NCBI GenBank assembly: GCA_013289715.1
Contig: JABCZJ010000008.1
Span: 156,224 to 220,223 of the forward strand
Direction: 5' to 3'
From: Acidobacteriota bacterium
Lineage (GTDB): Bacteria; Acidobacteriota; Terriglobia; Acidiferrales; UBA7541
Length of the DNA: 64,000 nucleotides
The notes beneath the pieces are model-generated. The model saw nothing but the letters and a program-made list of their open reading frames with translations, did not search any database and was not told where the DNA came from. Shown here piece after piece: positions 44,406 to 52,656 of the stretch. Each line of letters opens with the position of its first letter. Position 1 is the first letter of the stretch. The translations under genes and the position numbers were made by a program.

Positions 44406-44990
44406 CTATCCGACGGGTCGGGAACCGATGATCAGGATATCCACCAATCTTCGGGCGCTCGCCTGCCAATCCGGCGCGGAGGCGACATTGGAGACGCCGA
44501 TCAGAGCGCGCAGTAAGTCCATCGGGTCGAGGTCGCCGCGAATGTCACCGCTCTCAACGCTACGCTTCACCAGCGCGCGAATCGCCTGATGCATCTTCGC
44601 GTAAGAGGCTTCGAACACCTTCTTGGGATCACCGAGCAGCGTATTCAGCGCGGGCGCGATCAGCTGCTTCGCTGCGATGGTATCAACGAACAAGAACAGC
44701 CAAGCTCGCAGTGCGTCCGTCGGCGCCATCGTTTGCGAGAACTTCTGTCCAGCGGCGGCCAGCTTTTCGAGCTCGGCGCGATAAACCGCCTGTAGGAGTT
44801 CCGCGCGCGTGGGGAAGTGGCGATACAAGGTTCCCGGTCCAACTCCCACCTGCCTGGCGATCTCGTCCAGACTGGCGTTTGCGCCGTGCCGCGCAAATGC
44901 TTCCTTAGCCACTTCGAGAATCCGTTCGCGATTTCGCTGCGCGTCGGCGCGGGGCTTACGCTGCATCTGTCTTGCATGTTTTTTGGGCAT
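44406..44990 (-). CDS. TetR-family transcriptional repressor
   Basis: The 194-aa protein starts at the ATG at 44990. N-terminal HTH: RERILEVAKEAFARHGANAS, LDEIARQVGVGPGTLYRHFPTRAELL (about 20-70), with an all-helical ligand domain to the end. It is divergent from four SDR-type genes and lies beside two palindromes placed on their promoter (45006-45057), so it is their probable repressor. Ligand unknown, perhaps a carbonyl compound given the SDRs (inference). Confidence 0.95.
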   Translation of the reverse strand: MPKKHARQMQRKPRADAQRNRERILEVAKEAFARHGANASLDEIARQVGVGPGTLYRHFPTRAELLQAVYRAELEKLAAAGQKFSQTMAPTDALRAWLFLFVDTIAAKQLIAPALNTLLGDPKKVFEASYAKMHQAIRALVKRSVESGDIRGDLDPMDLLRALIGVSNVASAPDWQASARRLVDILIIGSRPVG

Positions 44991-45005
44991 GATAAAAAAA
45001 AATAC

Positions 45006-45057
45006 TTGCAACCGGAGACGGTCTCCGCTAATCTCATGGTTGCGGAGACACTCTCCG
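45006..45057 (+). promoter_or_regulatory. SDR operon promoter with two TetR-type operators
   Basis: -35 TTGCAA (45006-45011), 17-nt spacer, -10 TAATCT (45029-45034). Operator 1 CGGAGACGGTCTCCG (45013-45027) fills the spacer; operator 2 CGGAGACACTCTCCG (45043-45057) covers the start of transcription. The two begin exactly 30 bp apart and share the half-site CGGAGA. Confidence 0.72.
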
Positions 45058-45134
45058 TTTTATGCGAACTGCGGCGGCTTGTCAATAGCGATCTGGGACC
45101 TCAACCCGGGCGAGCCACCCGAAGGAGAAAGAAT

Positions 45135-46130
45135 ATGAATACGAATACGGTGGATGTGTTTGGAGCGACCTCGACAACGGACGAAGTTCTATACGGCATA
45201 AATCTGCAGGGCAAACGAATCCTCGTGACCGGCGTTTCGGCGGGGCTGGGCATTGAGACGGCACGGTCGCTGGCAGCGCATGGCGGGCACGTGGTTGGCG
45301 CCGCGCGCGATTTGAAAAAGGCCGAAGCGGCGACCGCACAGGTCAGCAGAGATGCCGCGATTGCCGGCGGAAGTTTCGATCTGGTCGCGCTCGATCTCGC
45401 CAGCCTCAAGAGCGTGCGTGCATGTGCGGATGAGCTGCTGGAGAAAGGGTGGTTCTTCGACGTCGTTATCGCCAACGCGGGCGTGATGGCCACTCCCTTT
45501 GGCCACACGTCGGATGGTTTTGAGACACAATTTGGCACCAATCACCTCGGCCACTTTGTCCTGATCAACCGGATTGCGCCGCTCCTGCGCAAAGGCAGCA
45601 GAGTGATCAACCTCTCTTCCGCAGGTCACCGTTTTTCCAACGTTGACCTCGACGATCCCAATTTTGAGCGAACGCCGTACGAACCATTCGCCGCCTACGG
45701 CCGTTCGAAAACGGCGAACATTCTGTTCGCCGTCGCGTTTGACCGAAGGCACCGCGAACGCGGGGTGCGCGCCGCGGCCGTGCATCCAGGAGTCATCCAG
45801 ACCGAGCTGGGCCGGCACATGGACCCGAGCCGCCTCGACGGCATGATCAAACAGATGAATGATCAGCTCGCCGCGCAGGGAAAGGGGCCGTTCGCGTGGA
45901 AGACGATGCCGCAGGGGGCGGCGACTTCCGTATGGGCGGGTGTTGTTGCGCCGGCTGGAGAGATCGGCGGCAAATATTGCGAGAACTGCCATGTCGGCGA
46001 GGTCGTGGCGGAATCCGCGACGATCAGCGGCGTCAGCGAAGGCGTGCGCGGTTATGCACTCGATTCAAACAACGCAGAAGCGCTGTGGAAGAAAAGCGAA
46101 GAAATGGTCGGGGAGTCTTTTTCGCGATAG
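45135..46130 (+). CDS. SDR-family oxidoreductase (retinol dehydrogenase-like)
   Basis: The 331-aa short-chain dehydrogenase starts at ATG 45135 (AAGGAG 7-8 nt upstream). Cofactor motif TGVSAGLGIETARSL, NAGVM, catalytic Tyr-x3-Lys in YGRSKTANI with Ser in NLSSAGH. Sequence pattern (DLASLKSVRACADEL, FGTNHLGHFVLI) is like RDH/WWOX-type enzymes. First gene of a four-gene run under the TetR operators. Substrate unknown. Confidence 0.93.
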   Translation: MNTNTVDVFGATSTTDEVLYGINLQGKRILVTGVSAGLGIETARSLAAHGGHVVGAARDLKKAEAATAQVSRDAAIAGGSFDLVALDLASLKSVRACADELLEKGWFFDVVIANAGVMATPFGHTSDGFETQFGTNHLGHFVLINRIAPLLRKGSRVINLSSAGHRFSNVDLDDPNFERTPYEPFAAYGRSKTANILFAVAFDRRHRERGVRAAAVHPGVIQTELGRHMDPSRLDGMIKQMNDQLAAQGKGPFAWKTMPQGAATSVWAGVVAPAGEIGGKYCENCHVGEVVAESATISGVSEGVRGYALDSNNAEALWKKSEEMVGESFSR

Positions 46131-46239
46131 GAAGCAGGAACGGTGAGAGCGCTGGTAACGAGAGCAACGGGATTTTGCACTCGCATCATGCCGTCCCTAG
46201 ATACTGACAAGAAGGGAACAATTGAATAAGGAGATTACG

Positions 46240-46995
46240 ATGCAGAACAAGCGTGTCGCCCTGGTCACCGGGGCTAATCAAGGAATCGGTCTTCAAATCG
46301 CAAAGGATCTCGTGACACATGGCTTCACTGTGCTGTTCGGGTCACGCAATCTCCAGCGCGGCGAGGCTGCAGCCAAGCAGGTTGGGCCGGACGCACGCGC
46401 GCTGCAGCTAGACGTGACAGATCAGGCTTCGATCGCCGCCGCGGCGCAGCGCATCCGCAAGGAGTTTGGCCGCCTCGACGTGCTCGTCAACAACGCGGCT
46501 ATCTCGAATACGAGTAAACAGCCGGACATGTCCGTCCAGGAGTATGCGAAGTTGACCCGCCCGAGTAACGTGTCTCTCGATGAAGTGCATGCGATCTGGG
46601 ACACCAACGTATTCGGCGTCCTCGCCGTTACCCAGGCGATGCTGCCGCTTTTGCGCGAGGCGCCGGCGGCCCGCATCGTCAACGTGTCGAGCGGCGTTGG
46701 CTCGCTGACCAGGAACTCGGACCCGGCCTATGCCTACCGCTCGATCTTCGGACCCGGCTACGCTGCGTCCAAGACGGCTCTGAATGCCATGACGCTCGCC
46801 ATGGCGATCGAATTGGAGTCGACCGGGATCAAGGTCAATGCCGCCTGCCCGGGCTACACCAAGACGAACCTCAACAACTATACAGGCACGCGGACTGTCG
46901 GCGAGGGCGCGCGCGAGCCCGTGCGGCTCGCGCTGCTCGGTCCGGATGGTCCCACAGGCACGTTCTCGAACGAGGACGGCCCGCTGCCGTGGTGA
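46240..46995 (+). CDS. SDR-family oxidoreductase (carbonyl reductase-like)
   Basis: The 251-aa SDR starts at ATG 46240 with AAGGAG upstream; the in-frame TTG at 46222 has no ribosome site. Motifs: TGANQGIGLQIAKDL, NNAAIS, and YxxxK within GYAASKTALNAM after an insertion (SDPAYAYRSIFGP) that carbonyl reductases of this subgroup share. The ending GPTGTFSNEDGPLPW is typical of the group. Second gene of the operon. Confidence 0.93.
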   Translation: MQNKRVALVTGANQGIGLQIAKDLVTHGFTVLFGSRNLQRGEAAAKQVGPDARALQLDVTDQASIAAAAQRIRKEFGRLDVLVNNAAISNTSKQPDMSVQEYAKLTRPSNVSLDEVHAIWDTNVFGVLAVTQAMLPLLREAPAARIVNVSSGVGSLTRNSDPAYAYRSIFGPGYAASKTALNAMTLAMAIELESTGIKVNAACPGYTKTNLNNYTGTRTVGEGAREPVRLALLGPDGPTGTFSNEDGPLPW

Positions 46996-47106
46996 CATAG
47001 TCTCGAGCGCGTGAAATGCGCCGTAGCTGCACGTAATCGTGGCCATCCATCTTGCAAGACCGGGCCCATGGATCATCAATCATCGAAATTACAAGGAGGA
47101 GAGAAA

Positions 47107-48024
47107 ATGCGCATCTTGGTAACAGGTGCTACGGGATTTATCGGTTCGGCAATCGTGCCGGAATTAATCAAAGCGGGTCATCAGGTACTCGGACTGACGC
47201 GCTCGGATGCAGGCGCCCGGTCTCTCATTGCCGCCGGAGCCGAAGCTCATCGCGGGAGTCTTGAAGACCTGGAAAGCCTCCGCACCGGAGCGGCCATGTC
47301 GGATGCTGTCATCCACTGTGCGTTCATTCACGACTTCTCGAAATTCAAAGAGAACTGCGAGACCGACAAACAGGCCATCGAAGCCTTGGGTTCCGTGCTT
47401 GCCGGCTCAGATCGGCCCCTGATTGTTACATCGGGGACGGCTGGATTAACTGCGCCGGGTCAGGTTGCTACCGAAGACTACGTGGTGCCGCCGGATTTCC
47501 CATTTCCCCGGGTTTCGGAGCAGACGGCTCTGTCGCTGAAGGGCGTTAGCGCTTCGGTCATGCGCCTTCCGCAGGTTCACAACACGATCAAGCAAGGTCT
47601 GGTCACTTACGTCATTGCTGTGGCGCGTGAGAAAGGCGTGTCGGCTTATGTGGAGGAAGGGCGCAACCGTTGGGCGGCAGCGCACGTTTCGGACGTCGCC
47701 CGCCTTTACCGGCTTGCGCTGGAGAAGCATAAAGCAGGCGCGAAATATCATGCAGTGGCCGAAGAAGGCGTACCGATGCGAGATATTGCCAAAACCATAG
47801 GTCGCAGCTTGAAGGTTCCGGTAGTTTCCCTGTCGCCGGAAAAGGCCGCGGCACATTTTGGATGGTTGGCCATGTTCGCCGGCTTGGATTTGCCGGCTTC
47901 AGGCGCGCAGACCCAGCAACGTCTCGGATGGCAGCCAACCGGACCTGGACTGATTGCCGATCTTGAACAAATGAACTATCTCGAAGATGATCAAACTGCC
48001 GCGTCTGCGGCGCGACGGAGCTAA
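47107..48024 (+). CDS. Extended/atypical SDR, NAD(P)-dependent epimerase-like
   Basis: The 305-aa protein starts at ATG 47107 after AAGGAGGAGAGAAA. The Rossmann motif TGATGFIGSAIVPELIKAGH is clear, but a canonical YxxxK is not; the corresponding block reads VSEQTALSLKGVSASVMRLP, so it belongs to the atypical epimerase-like group, similar in layout to YeeZ or 3-beta-HSD-like proteins (NRWAAAHVSDVARLYRLALE). It may act as an NAD(P)-binding oxidoreductase or sensor. Third gene of the operon. Confidence 0.9.
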   Translation: MRILVTGATGFIGSAIVPELIKAGHQVLGLTRSDAGARSLIAAGAEAHRGSLEDLESLRTGAAMSDAVIHCAFIHDFSKFKENCETDKQAIEALGSVLAGSDRPLIVTSGTAGLTAPGQVATEDYVVPPDFPFPRVSEQTALSLKGVSASVMRLPQVHNTIKQGLVTYVIAVAREKGVSAYVEEGRNRWAAAHVSDVARLYRLALEKHKAGAKYHAVAEEGVPMRDIAKTIGRSLKVPVVSLSPEKAAAHFGWLAMFAGLDLPASGAQTQQRLGWQPTGPGLIADLEQMNYLEDDQTAASAARRS

Positions 48025-48062
48025 GCCCGGGAATTGGGCTTGGGAATTGGGAGGTTCAAACG

Positions 48063-48791
48063 ATGGAAATCAAAGATCGCGTGTTCATTGTGACCGGCGC
48101 TTCCTCGGGGATCGGGCTGGCGACGGCGATCACTTTGTCAGATCGCGGCGCGAAAGTCGCCCTTCTCGCTCGCAGCACACACGCGCTGAAAGAACTAGCA
48201 CACAAGCTTCCAGGCAGCTTGCCGTTAACGGTAGACATGACGCAGTTTGACCAACTGCGGGAGGCGGTAGGCGCTGTGCGCCAGCATTACGGCCGCATCG
48301 ACGGGCTCGTAAACAACGCAGGCCGTAGCTATGCGGCCGCAATCGAGGAGATCGAGCCTGCGGTTTTTGACGAAATCTTCCATCTCAATGTCCTGGGACC
48401 AATCGTCGCCATGCAGGCGGTGATTCCGCTGATGCGCGCGCAAGGCGGCGGCAGCATCGTCAACATCAATTCCGGAACTGCTTTCATGACCGTTCCGCAA
48501 TACAGTGTTTACTCCTCGTCCAAGCGCGCGCTTCTCGGCTTTAGTCTCACCGCGCGCGCCGAGTTGGAAAAGGACCGCATCGTCGTCAGCGAAATCTACC
48601 CATTCATCACGGCGACGAACTTCGGCAAGAACAGAATGGGTAATCCGGCAGGCGGCGGACCCGCGGCCCATTACGCCGAGGGTGACAAGCCCGAATTCGT
48701 CGCTGGCCTCGTTCTGCAGGCTGTCCAAGAAGGCCAGGCGCAGTATTTCGCGAATGATCGTCTTCGCAAAATGGCCGGAGTCGGCGCCTAG
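48063..48791 (+). CDS. SDR-family oxidoreductase (classical)
   Basis: The 242-aa classical SDR starts at ATG 48063 (GGGAGG 10 nt before). Cofactor loop TGASSGIGLATAITLS, NNAGRSY, catalytic Tyr-x3-Lys in YSVYSSSKRALLG, Ser in NINSGTA. Fourth and last gene of the TetR-controlled run; followed by a 12-bp hairpin at 48957-48984. Substrate unknown. Confidence 0.94.
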   Translation: MEIKDRVFIVTGASSGIGLATAITLSDRGAKVALLARSTHALKELAHKLPGSLPLTVDMTQFDQLREAVGAVRQHYGRIDGLVNNAGRSYAAAIEEIEPAVFDEIFHLNVLGPIVAMQAVIPLMRAQGGGSIVNINSGTAFMTVPQYSVYSSSKRALLGFSLTARAELEKDRIVVSEIYPFITATNFGKNRMGNPAGGGPAAHYAEGDKPEFVAGLVLQAVQEGQAQYFANDRLRKMAGVGA

Positions 48792-49457
48792 GCCATGCTC
48801 ACCCTGCGCTGATTACACGACGTTGTCGGCTCGTTCCGCCGAGTAGAAGCGGTAGCGCGCTAGCGACCAAAGCCTGCCGGCCGCAGGCGAGGTCGGAAGA
48901 AAGGCGTGTGGCCCCCGTCCACACCACCCGAACGTATGCCGTTGAATTTCTGGGTGCCGCACGCTCGCGCAGGCGAGCGTGCGGGTTAAGACGACACCGG
49001 ATCGGCTACCACAACCGAGCGCTGCTATCCTGCTCCGGTCCACACGAACAGCAGAGTTTTCCCCCCGTCTTCCGCTCCGCATCCGTAATTCTACGAAGAG
49101 CGCCAAAGAAGCGATTTTGTTAGCGTGAGTCGGGGCACTGTTGCGGCCCCGGCAGGAGGCGACACCTCTGCGCTGGCTCGAACTCGGATCCCGGGCTCAC
49201 CCCAGGCAACCACTCCCCAGCGCAGATTAGTCTCTAGCGAACCAAAAGCGAATGTCATCGCAAGTCATTGAATACAATCACCAGCAACCCAAATCACTCG
49301 CTAGTTTTTGTCGTGTTTTTCTCGATTACGCGTAGTTCGTGGCGCGCGAATTTCTGATTCCTAACGGCAACGTCAGTGGCGTCCTAAAGCTGGCCACTAC
49401 GAAGGCCAAGGCCAAATCGAAATCAAAGTCCAACTCGAAACCTGGGGCTGGACCGCT
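48792..49457. other. Non-coding gap after the SDR operon
   Basis: No gene supported over 666 nt. It holds the hairpin at 48957-48984 and a low-complexity AAGGCCAAGGCCAAATCG run near 49404 just past the end of the next minus-strand gene. ORFs here overlap neighbours in opposite frames. Confidence 0.5.
48957..48984. terminator. Strong hairpin downstream of the SDR operon
   Basis: CCGCACGCTCGC (48957-48968) and GCGAGCGTGCGG (48973-48984) pair perfectly over 12 bp with a GCAG loop. No U-run follows, and it lies 166 nt beyond the last stop, so it may instead be a dispersed palindromic repeat. Confidence 0.4.
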
Positions 49458-49814
49458 TCAGAGATTTGCTTCGCGCGATGTCGTGAGCAACTCTGCTACG
49501 AGAGTTTCGATCGCGGAATCATCTGTGGTTGCGGCAAAATACTTTTCCCAATCTACGTCCGGGAAGCCCATGCGGGTCGCTTGGGCGGGAAGTTGTTCGC
49601 GGAGTTCGCTTGCTTCGCGTCCTGGCAATCGCGTGAGCGCTTCGAAGACGACGCGGTGTTCGGGATCTTGCCAGCGGTGCGTGCGCAGGTCCGCAAGGAT
49701 GGTTGTACGTTTCGCGGCAAGGGCGGCTGGATCGTCTATGCGAGGCGACAGGTTGTTGCACATTGCCCGGAGAATTCTGGATTCGAGGTCGAGGCCAAGA
49801 TTGAACACGGGCAC
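49458..49814 (-). CDS. Unknown protein with a DnaB-N-like helical domain
   Basis: The 118-aa soluble helical protein starts at GTG 49814. The region LESRILRAMCNNLSPRI, ILADLRTHRWQDPEHRVVFEALTRLPG recalls the N-terminal domain of replicative helicase DnaB (short helical, with EHRVVFEAL), but the helicase core is absent. The rest (AQATRMGFPDVDWEKYF, ETLVAELLTTSREANL) gives no motif. Next to PilZ genes on the same strand, 60 nt away, but no operon is proven. Confidence 0.65.
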   Translation of the reverse strand: MPVFNLGLDLESRILRAMCNNLSPRIDDPAALAAKRTTILADLRTHRWQDPEHRVVFEALTRLPGREASELREQLPAQATRMGFPDVDWEKYFAATTDDSAIETLVAELLTTSREANL

Positions 49815-49874
49815 CGGTGAGAGGGAAGACTGCTGGGGAGCTCCGATGGGAACTCCCCGAACCTTAGACGGAAG

Positions 49875-50216
49875 TTATGCTGCGCTGGAAACTACCGGCC
49901 GGACGAAGTCGATGCGGTCAATGGCTACCGCGACGCCGAAGACGGGCGTAACTTCACCTGGCAGTGGCGTGCTGCGCAGAGTCTTGGCGCTGGCACGGAC
50001 CAGGACGGACGTGCCACGCTCGCGCTCCGCAGGAAGCGAAAAAGTAAGTTCCAAACCCGCGCCAGCTTCGATAGCAACATCTGAGTGGAAGAAAATCCCG
50101 GTACGGGAGACATCTCGCAGCTGCCCGGTGTGGAACTCCAGCGGGCGGTGCTTGGACATACATACCTGTACGGGCAGGTAAACCTCGTAGCGTCTAGCCT
50201 TTCTGCGCTCTCCCAT
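49875..50216 (-). CDS. PilZ domain protein
   Basis: The 113-aa protein has the PilZ signature: RRKARRYEVYLPVQV (Rx3R box) and RDVSRTGIFFHSD ([D/N]xSxxG box), filling the whole protein. PilZ domains bind cyclic di-GMP and act as effectors of motility, attachment or secretion. ATG at 50216. First of three PilZ genes at 49.9-51.5 kb on the minus strand. Confidence 0.9.
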   Translation of the reverse strand: MGERRKARRYEVYLPVQVCMSKHRPLEFHTGQLRDVSRTGIFFHSDVAIEAGAGLELTFSLPAERERGTSVLVRASAKTLRSTPLPGEVTPVFGVAVAIDRIDFVRPVVSSAA

Positions 50217-50494
50217 AATATACCCCCAAGTTTAGATGCACGACGGAGGCCAGGAGAAGCGTGGGTTGTTTTATTGAAAACAAGGATGTTACAGCTTTGT
50301 GACAGTATTCAAAGCAGGAACGACAATGCAAATTCTTCCTGGTGTAGGAAATAGCGACACGCTGTGGTCAAGTCTGTGTACCTGTTTGGACCGCCCGCGC
50401 AGCGGCGATCTTACCGACTTTTGGACCCAAGAGTTACAAAGTTGTGGTTCGCGCGGGAGTGGAAGGATGGACGGGTTTGGGAGGTGTAATGGAA

Positions 50495-50518
50495 AGCGCC
50501 AATCGGAAGATTGGCGCT
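50495..50518. repeat. Hairpin between PilZ genes
   Basis: AGCGCCAATC (50495-50504) and GATTGGCGCT (50509-50518) pair perfectly over 10 bp with a GGAA tetraloop, 26 nt beyond the 3' end of the PilZ gene at 50544. Without a U-run it is either a weak terminator or a dispersed palindrome. Confidence 0.5.
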
Positions 50519-50543
50519 CCCAGGAATCCCTTGAAGGTGCGAT

Positions 50544-51077
50544 CTAAAGTACCGGATCGTGCAGAACCGACGTGCCTTCTGCCTCGGTCAGGATACCTTT
50601 CCCGATCATCAGGTGGATTAGGCGCACCAGCGCAGTCCATTCAGGGCCGCGATGGCTCCCGGGAGGCATCGGCATGCGCACGATTTCCGGAATCGCCTGG
50701 CAGTCGCCGGTTATCTCCGCGAGCCATTCGCCCAGCGCCGTGCGACGCGCGTCATCTTGGTCCTCAAACGAGATTCCCATCCCGAGGCCCATCTGCGAAT
50801 ACACGACGGTGCCGCCGGTCTGGAAGGTGGTCTTGGCTTTCTGCAACGTCACGCGGACCTTGGAGCCGACCGGGAAGGGGCAGACGGTGTCCACGAAGCA
50901 GCCGCCGGGGCCCAGGTCTGTGGTGCGCGTCGAAAAGCGCGCGCCGGATTTCAATTCGACGACTTCGGCGGCGGCCGTGAACATGTGCCGGGCGGTACCG
51001 CGCCGTTCGGTTTCCAGCACTTCCGCGGCTTTGCCGACGGCGTCGTGCAACTTGCGATTCGAAGAGTTGTGCATCAA
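50544..51077 (-). CDS. PilZ domain protein with C-terminal helical extension
   Basis: The 177-aa protein has a PilZ domain at about residues 25-120 (ERRGTARHMFTAAAEV; TDLGPGGCFVDTV; MGLGMGISFEDQDD) followed by a helical C-terminal extension (PEWTALVRLIHLMIGKGILTE) absent from its neighbours. The first arginine motif is variant (RRGTAR rather than RxxxR). ATG at 51077. Effector of c-di-GMP by family; partner unknown. Confidence 0.85.
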   Translation of the reverse strand: MMHNSSNRKLHDAVGKAAEVLETERRGTARHMFTAAAEVVELKSGARFSTRTTDLGPGGCFVDTVCPFPVGSKVRVTLQKAKTTFQTGGTVVYSQMGLGMGISFEDQDDARRTALGEWLAEITGDCQAIPEIVRMPMPPGSHRGPEWTALVRLIHLMIGKGILTEAEGTSVLHDPVL

Positions 51078-51128
51078 TTTATCCTTTTGGCAGCCCCCGA
51101 CTTCCTGCTGCAGCTGTGGTTAGAATCG

Positions 51129-51479
51129 TTACAGCAGGAATCGGACCGCGATTCCCATGGCGCCGTCTGGGCGCTCTTCCATGCGAACGATGGAGCCGAG
51201 AAATTTTTTGTGCGCTGAGATTCTCTTACCGAACGGGAAAGTAACCAGCAAGCGCATCCCCACGCAGTAGTGCGGCATGCAGGAGGCGAAATAGAGACCG
51301 TCGCGCGTGAAGTCCACGACTTCGCCCACGTCCGCGATGTCCATGAAGCGGGAATCGAAGGGCCGGACTTCGACCGGCAGGGACATTTTCAAACGTTCGC
51401 GCCTGCGCGCTTCCAGCTTGGCCTTTTTTCTGGACGGAACGTAGGCTGCGGAACGCGGAGCATGAACTGCCGTGGCCAT
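51129..51479 (-). CDS. PilZ domain protein, basic N-terminus
   Basis: The 116-aa protein starts at the ATG at 51479 (GGAGG 6 nt upstream). A basic, Arg/Lys-rich N-terminus (SRKKAKLEARRRERLKMSLP) leads into a PilZ core (VVDFTRDGLYFASCMPHYC; GAMGIAVRFLL) whose Asp-Phe-Thr-Arg-Asp-Gly box is the DxSxxG equivalent. The basic tract may supply the arginine ligands for c-di-GMP. The middle member of the minus-strand cluster. Confidence 0.85.
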   Translation of the reverse strand: MATAVHAPRSAAYVPSRKKAKLEARRRERLKMSLPVEVRPFDSRFMDIADVGEVVDFTRDGLYFASCMPHYCVGMRLLVTFPFGKRISAHKKFLGSIVRMEERPDGAMGIAVRFLL

Positions 51480-51805
51480 GAACAACCTCCGGAATGCGAT
51501 TGGCGCGTAACGTTGCTCCATTCAATGTAGATGGCGGGCGAGAATAGGCCAATAGGACGGCGGTACTACGAGGTCCTTACGGACGGATACTAGGCCATCA
51601 AAGACGGGGTTCCGTGAAGCACTTAAAGCCTGTGTTTACAGCCACATGTTCGACATTGGAGCAGGCCGTACTTCCACTCTGTTTTCTGAGCGCGAAGCCT
51701 CTGCCTGCCGCCTGCGGTGGGCATCGCAAGTTTGCCGAAAGGTTTGGCGTCGGGCGACGTGAAATGGAAGCAGGCTGTGCCTGGCGCGCTGTTTGTGCCG
51801 TCCAG
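51480..51805. other. Non-coding gap between PilZ and STAS genes
   Basis: 326 nt. No gene supported: the ORFs of both strands here are weak or antisense to the STAS gene. I checked it by eye for a c-di-GMP-I riboswitch and saw no conserved core. Confidence 0.4.
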
Positions 51806-52156
51806 TTATTTCGCGGGCGGAAGACCTTCGGAGGCTTCAAGGGCGGTGGGATACATGGAGATGACGCGATGGACCTGCGTCATCGTCAAGACGCCTTGGA
51901 CCATGGGGCTGCAGGCGGCGAGGCGGAGGGTGCCGCCGGATTTCACCAAGCGGGAGAAGGACTTCACAATCTGGCCGATCACGGCGCTGTCAATATGATC
52001 TACCGCGGCCATGTCCAGGATGATGTGATTTTCCTGGTTCTTGATGTGGTCTTCGACTTCCTGATCGATACGCTTGCAATCGGGGCCCATTTGCACGCGG
52101 CCGCTTAATTCCAGAACCCAGATGCCGGGTTTGATTTGTTTTTTCTGCAGAAACAT
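51806..52156 (-). CDS. STAS-domain anti-sigma factor antagonist-like protein
   Basis: The 116-aa protein is a single STAS domain (VLELSGRVQMGPDCKRID; HIILDMAAVDHIDSAVIGQIV) with the phosphorylatable Ser at S57. SpoIIAA-type antagonists bind anti-sigma kinases and are switched by phosphorylation of this Ser. No anti-sigma kinase or phosphatase lies in the window. The location between PilZ genes and a small unknown suggests a signalling cassette (inference). Confidence 0.92.
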   Translation of the reverse strand: MFLQKKQIKPGIWVLELSGRVQMGPDCKRIDQEVEDHIKNQENHIILDMAAVDHIDSAVIGQIVKSFSRLVKSGGTLRLAACSPMVQGVLTMTQVHRVISMYPTALEASEGLPPAK

Positions 52157-52189
52157 GTGAGCTAGCTCCTGGCCGGTGCGCGGCGAAAA

Positions 52190-52474
52190 TTATTCTTCAC
52201 AGGGAAATTGGCGGATCAGGCGCATGCAATCGGCGAGAGCTTTCAGCACCGAATCGCCCCATCCGGACGGCACGAAGCCGGCGGTGCCTTGGTTCACGGG
52301 CCGATCGGCCTGCGCGAAGTAGCGCAGATGCTGGCCTTTGGGAGCTACGGCGTATTCCTTCACGGTAATTGCAAAGGGAATGTCCTTACCGTCTTGATGC
52401 TTGGTCATCGAAAAATGATGGTGTTGGGCCAATTCTTCGCTGCGGTCTGCTTGCGCGTACTGCCAATCTTCCAC
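52190..52474 (-). CDS. Small unknown protein (94 aa)
   Basis: ATG at 52474 with GGAGG-like AGGAGCACC upstream. The protein is soluble, His-rich at the start (LAQHHHFSMTKHQDGKDIPF) and continues with AITVKEYAVAPKGQHLRYFAQADRP and a Trp-containing helix near VPSGWGDSVLKALADCMRLI. It starts the minus-strand cluster that runs through STAS to the PilZ genes, 33 nt ahead of the STAS gene. No family recognised. Confidence 0.7.
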   Translation of the reverse strand: MEDWQYAQADRSEELAQHHHFSMTKHQDGKDIPFAITVKEYAVAPKGQHLRYFAQADRPVNQGTAGFVPSGWGDSVLKALADCMRLIRQFPCEE

Positions 52475-52656
52475 GGTGCTCCTCCCAGGAGTGGTGGGGC
52501 CGAGAGAGATGCGGCCTGAACGCGGAAATCTTAGGCTGGCGCGGGCGGCAAGTCAATCGCGGGTCGGCCTGGATTCTCGCGGGACGTTCCATTGCGTGCA
52601 TCGCGCGATGTTGCACTATGTCGGAAAATTTTCATGTGATAGAAAATGGGGTGGCG

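Noticed and set aside
46222..46239. TTG start for the second SDR gene
   Set aside because: The ATG at 46240 has AAGGAG at good spacing and fits the family N-terminus.
49140..49215. Possible tRNA in the gap after the SDR operon (a GTTCGA string on the minus strand)
   Set aside because: No cloverleaf forms: the arms flanking the GTTCGA string do not pair and no acceptor stem is found.
49339..50181. 280-codon plus-strand ORF
   Set aside because: It is antisense to the DnaB-N-like and PilZ genes, which have family motifs; its product is low-complexity Lys/Ser then Arg-rich.
51522..51805. Possible c-di-GMP riboswitch upstream of the PilZ gene
   Set aside because: The conserved GEMM core and tetraloop-receptor pattern are not recognisable by eye.
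51614..52108. 164-codon plus-strand ORF opposite the STAS gene
   Set aside because: STAS motifs on the minus strand are clear; the plus product has none.
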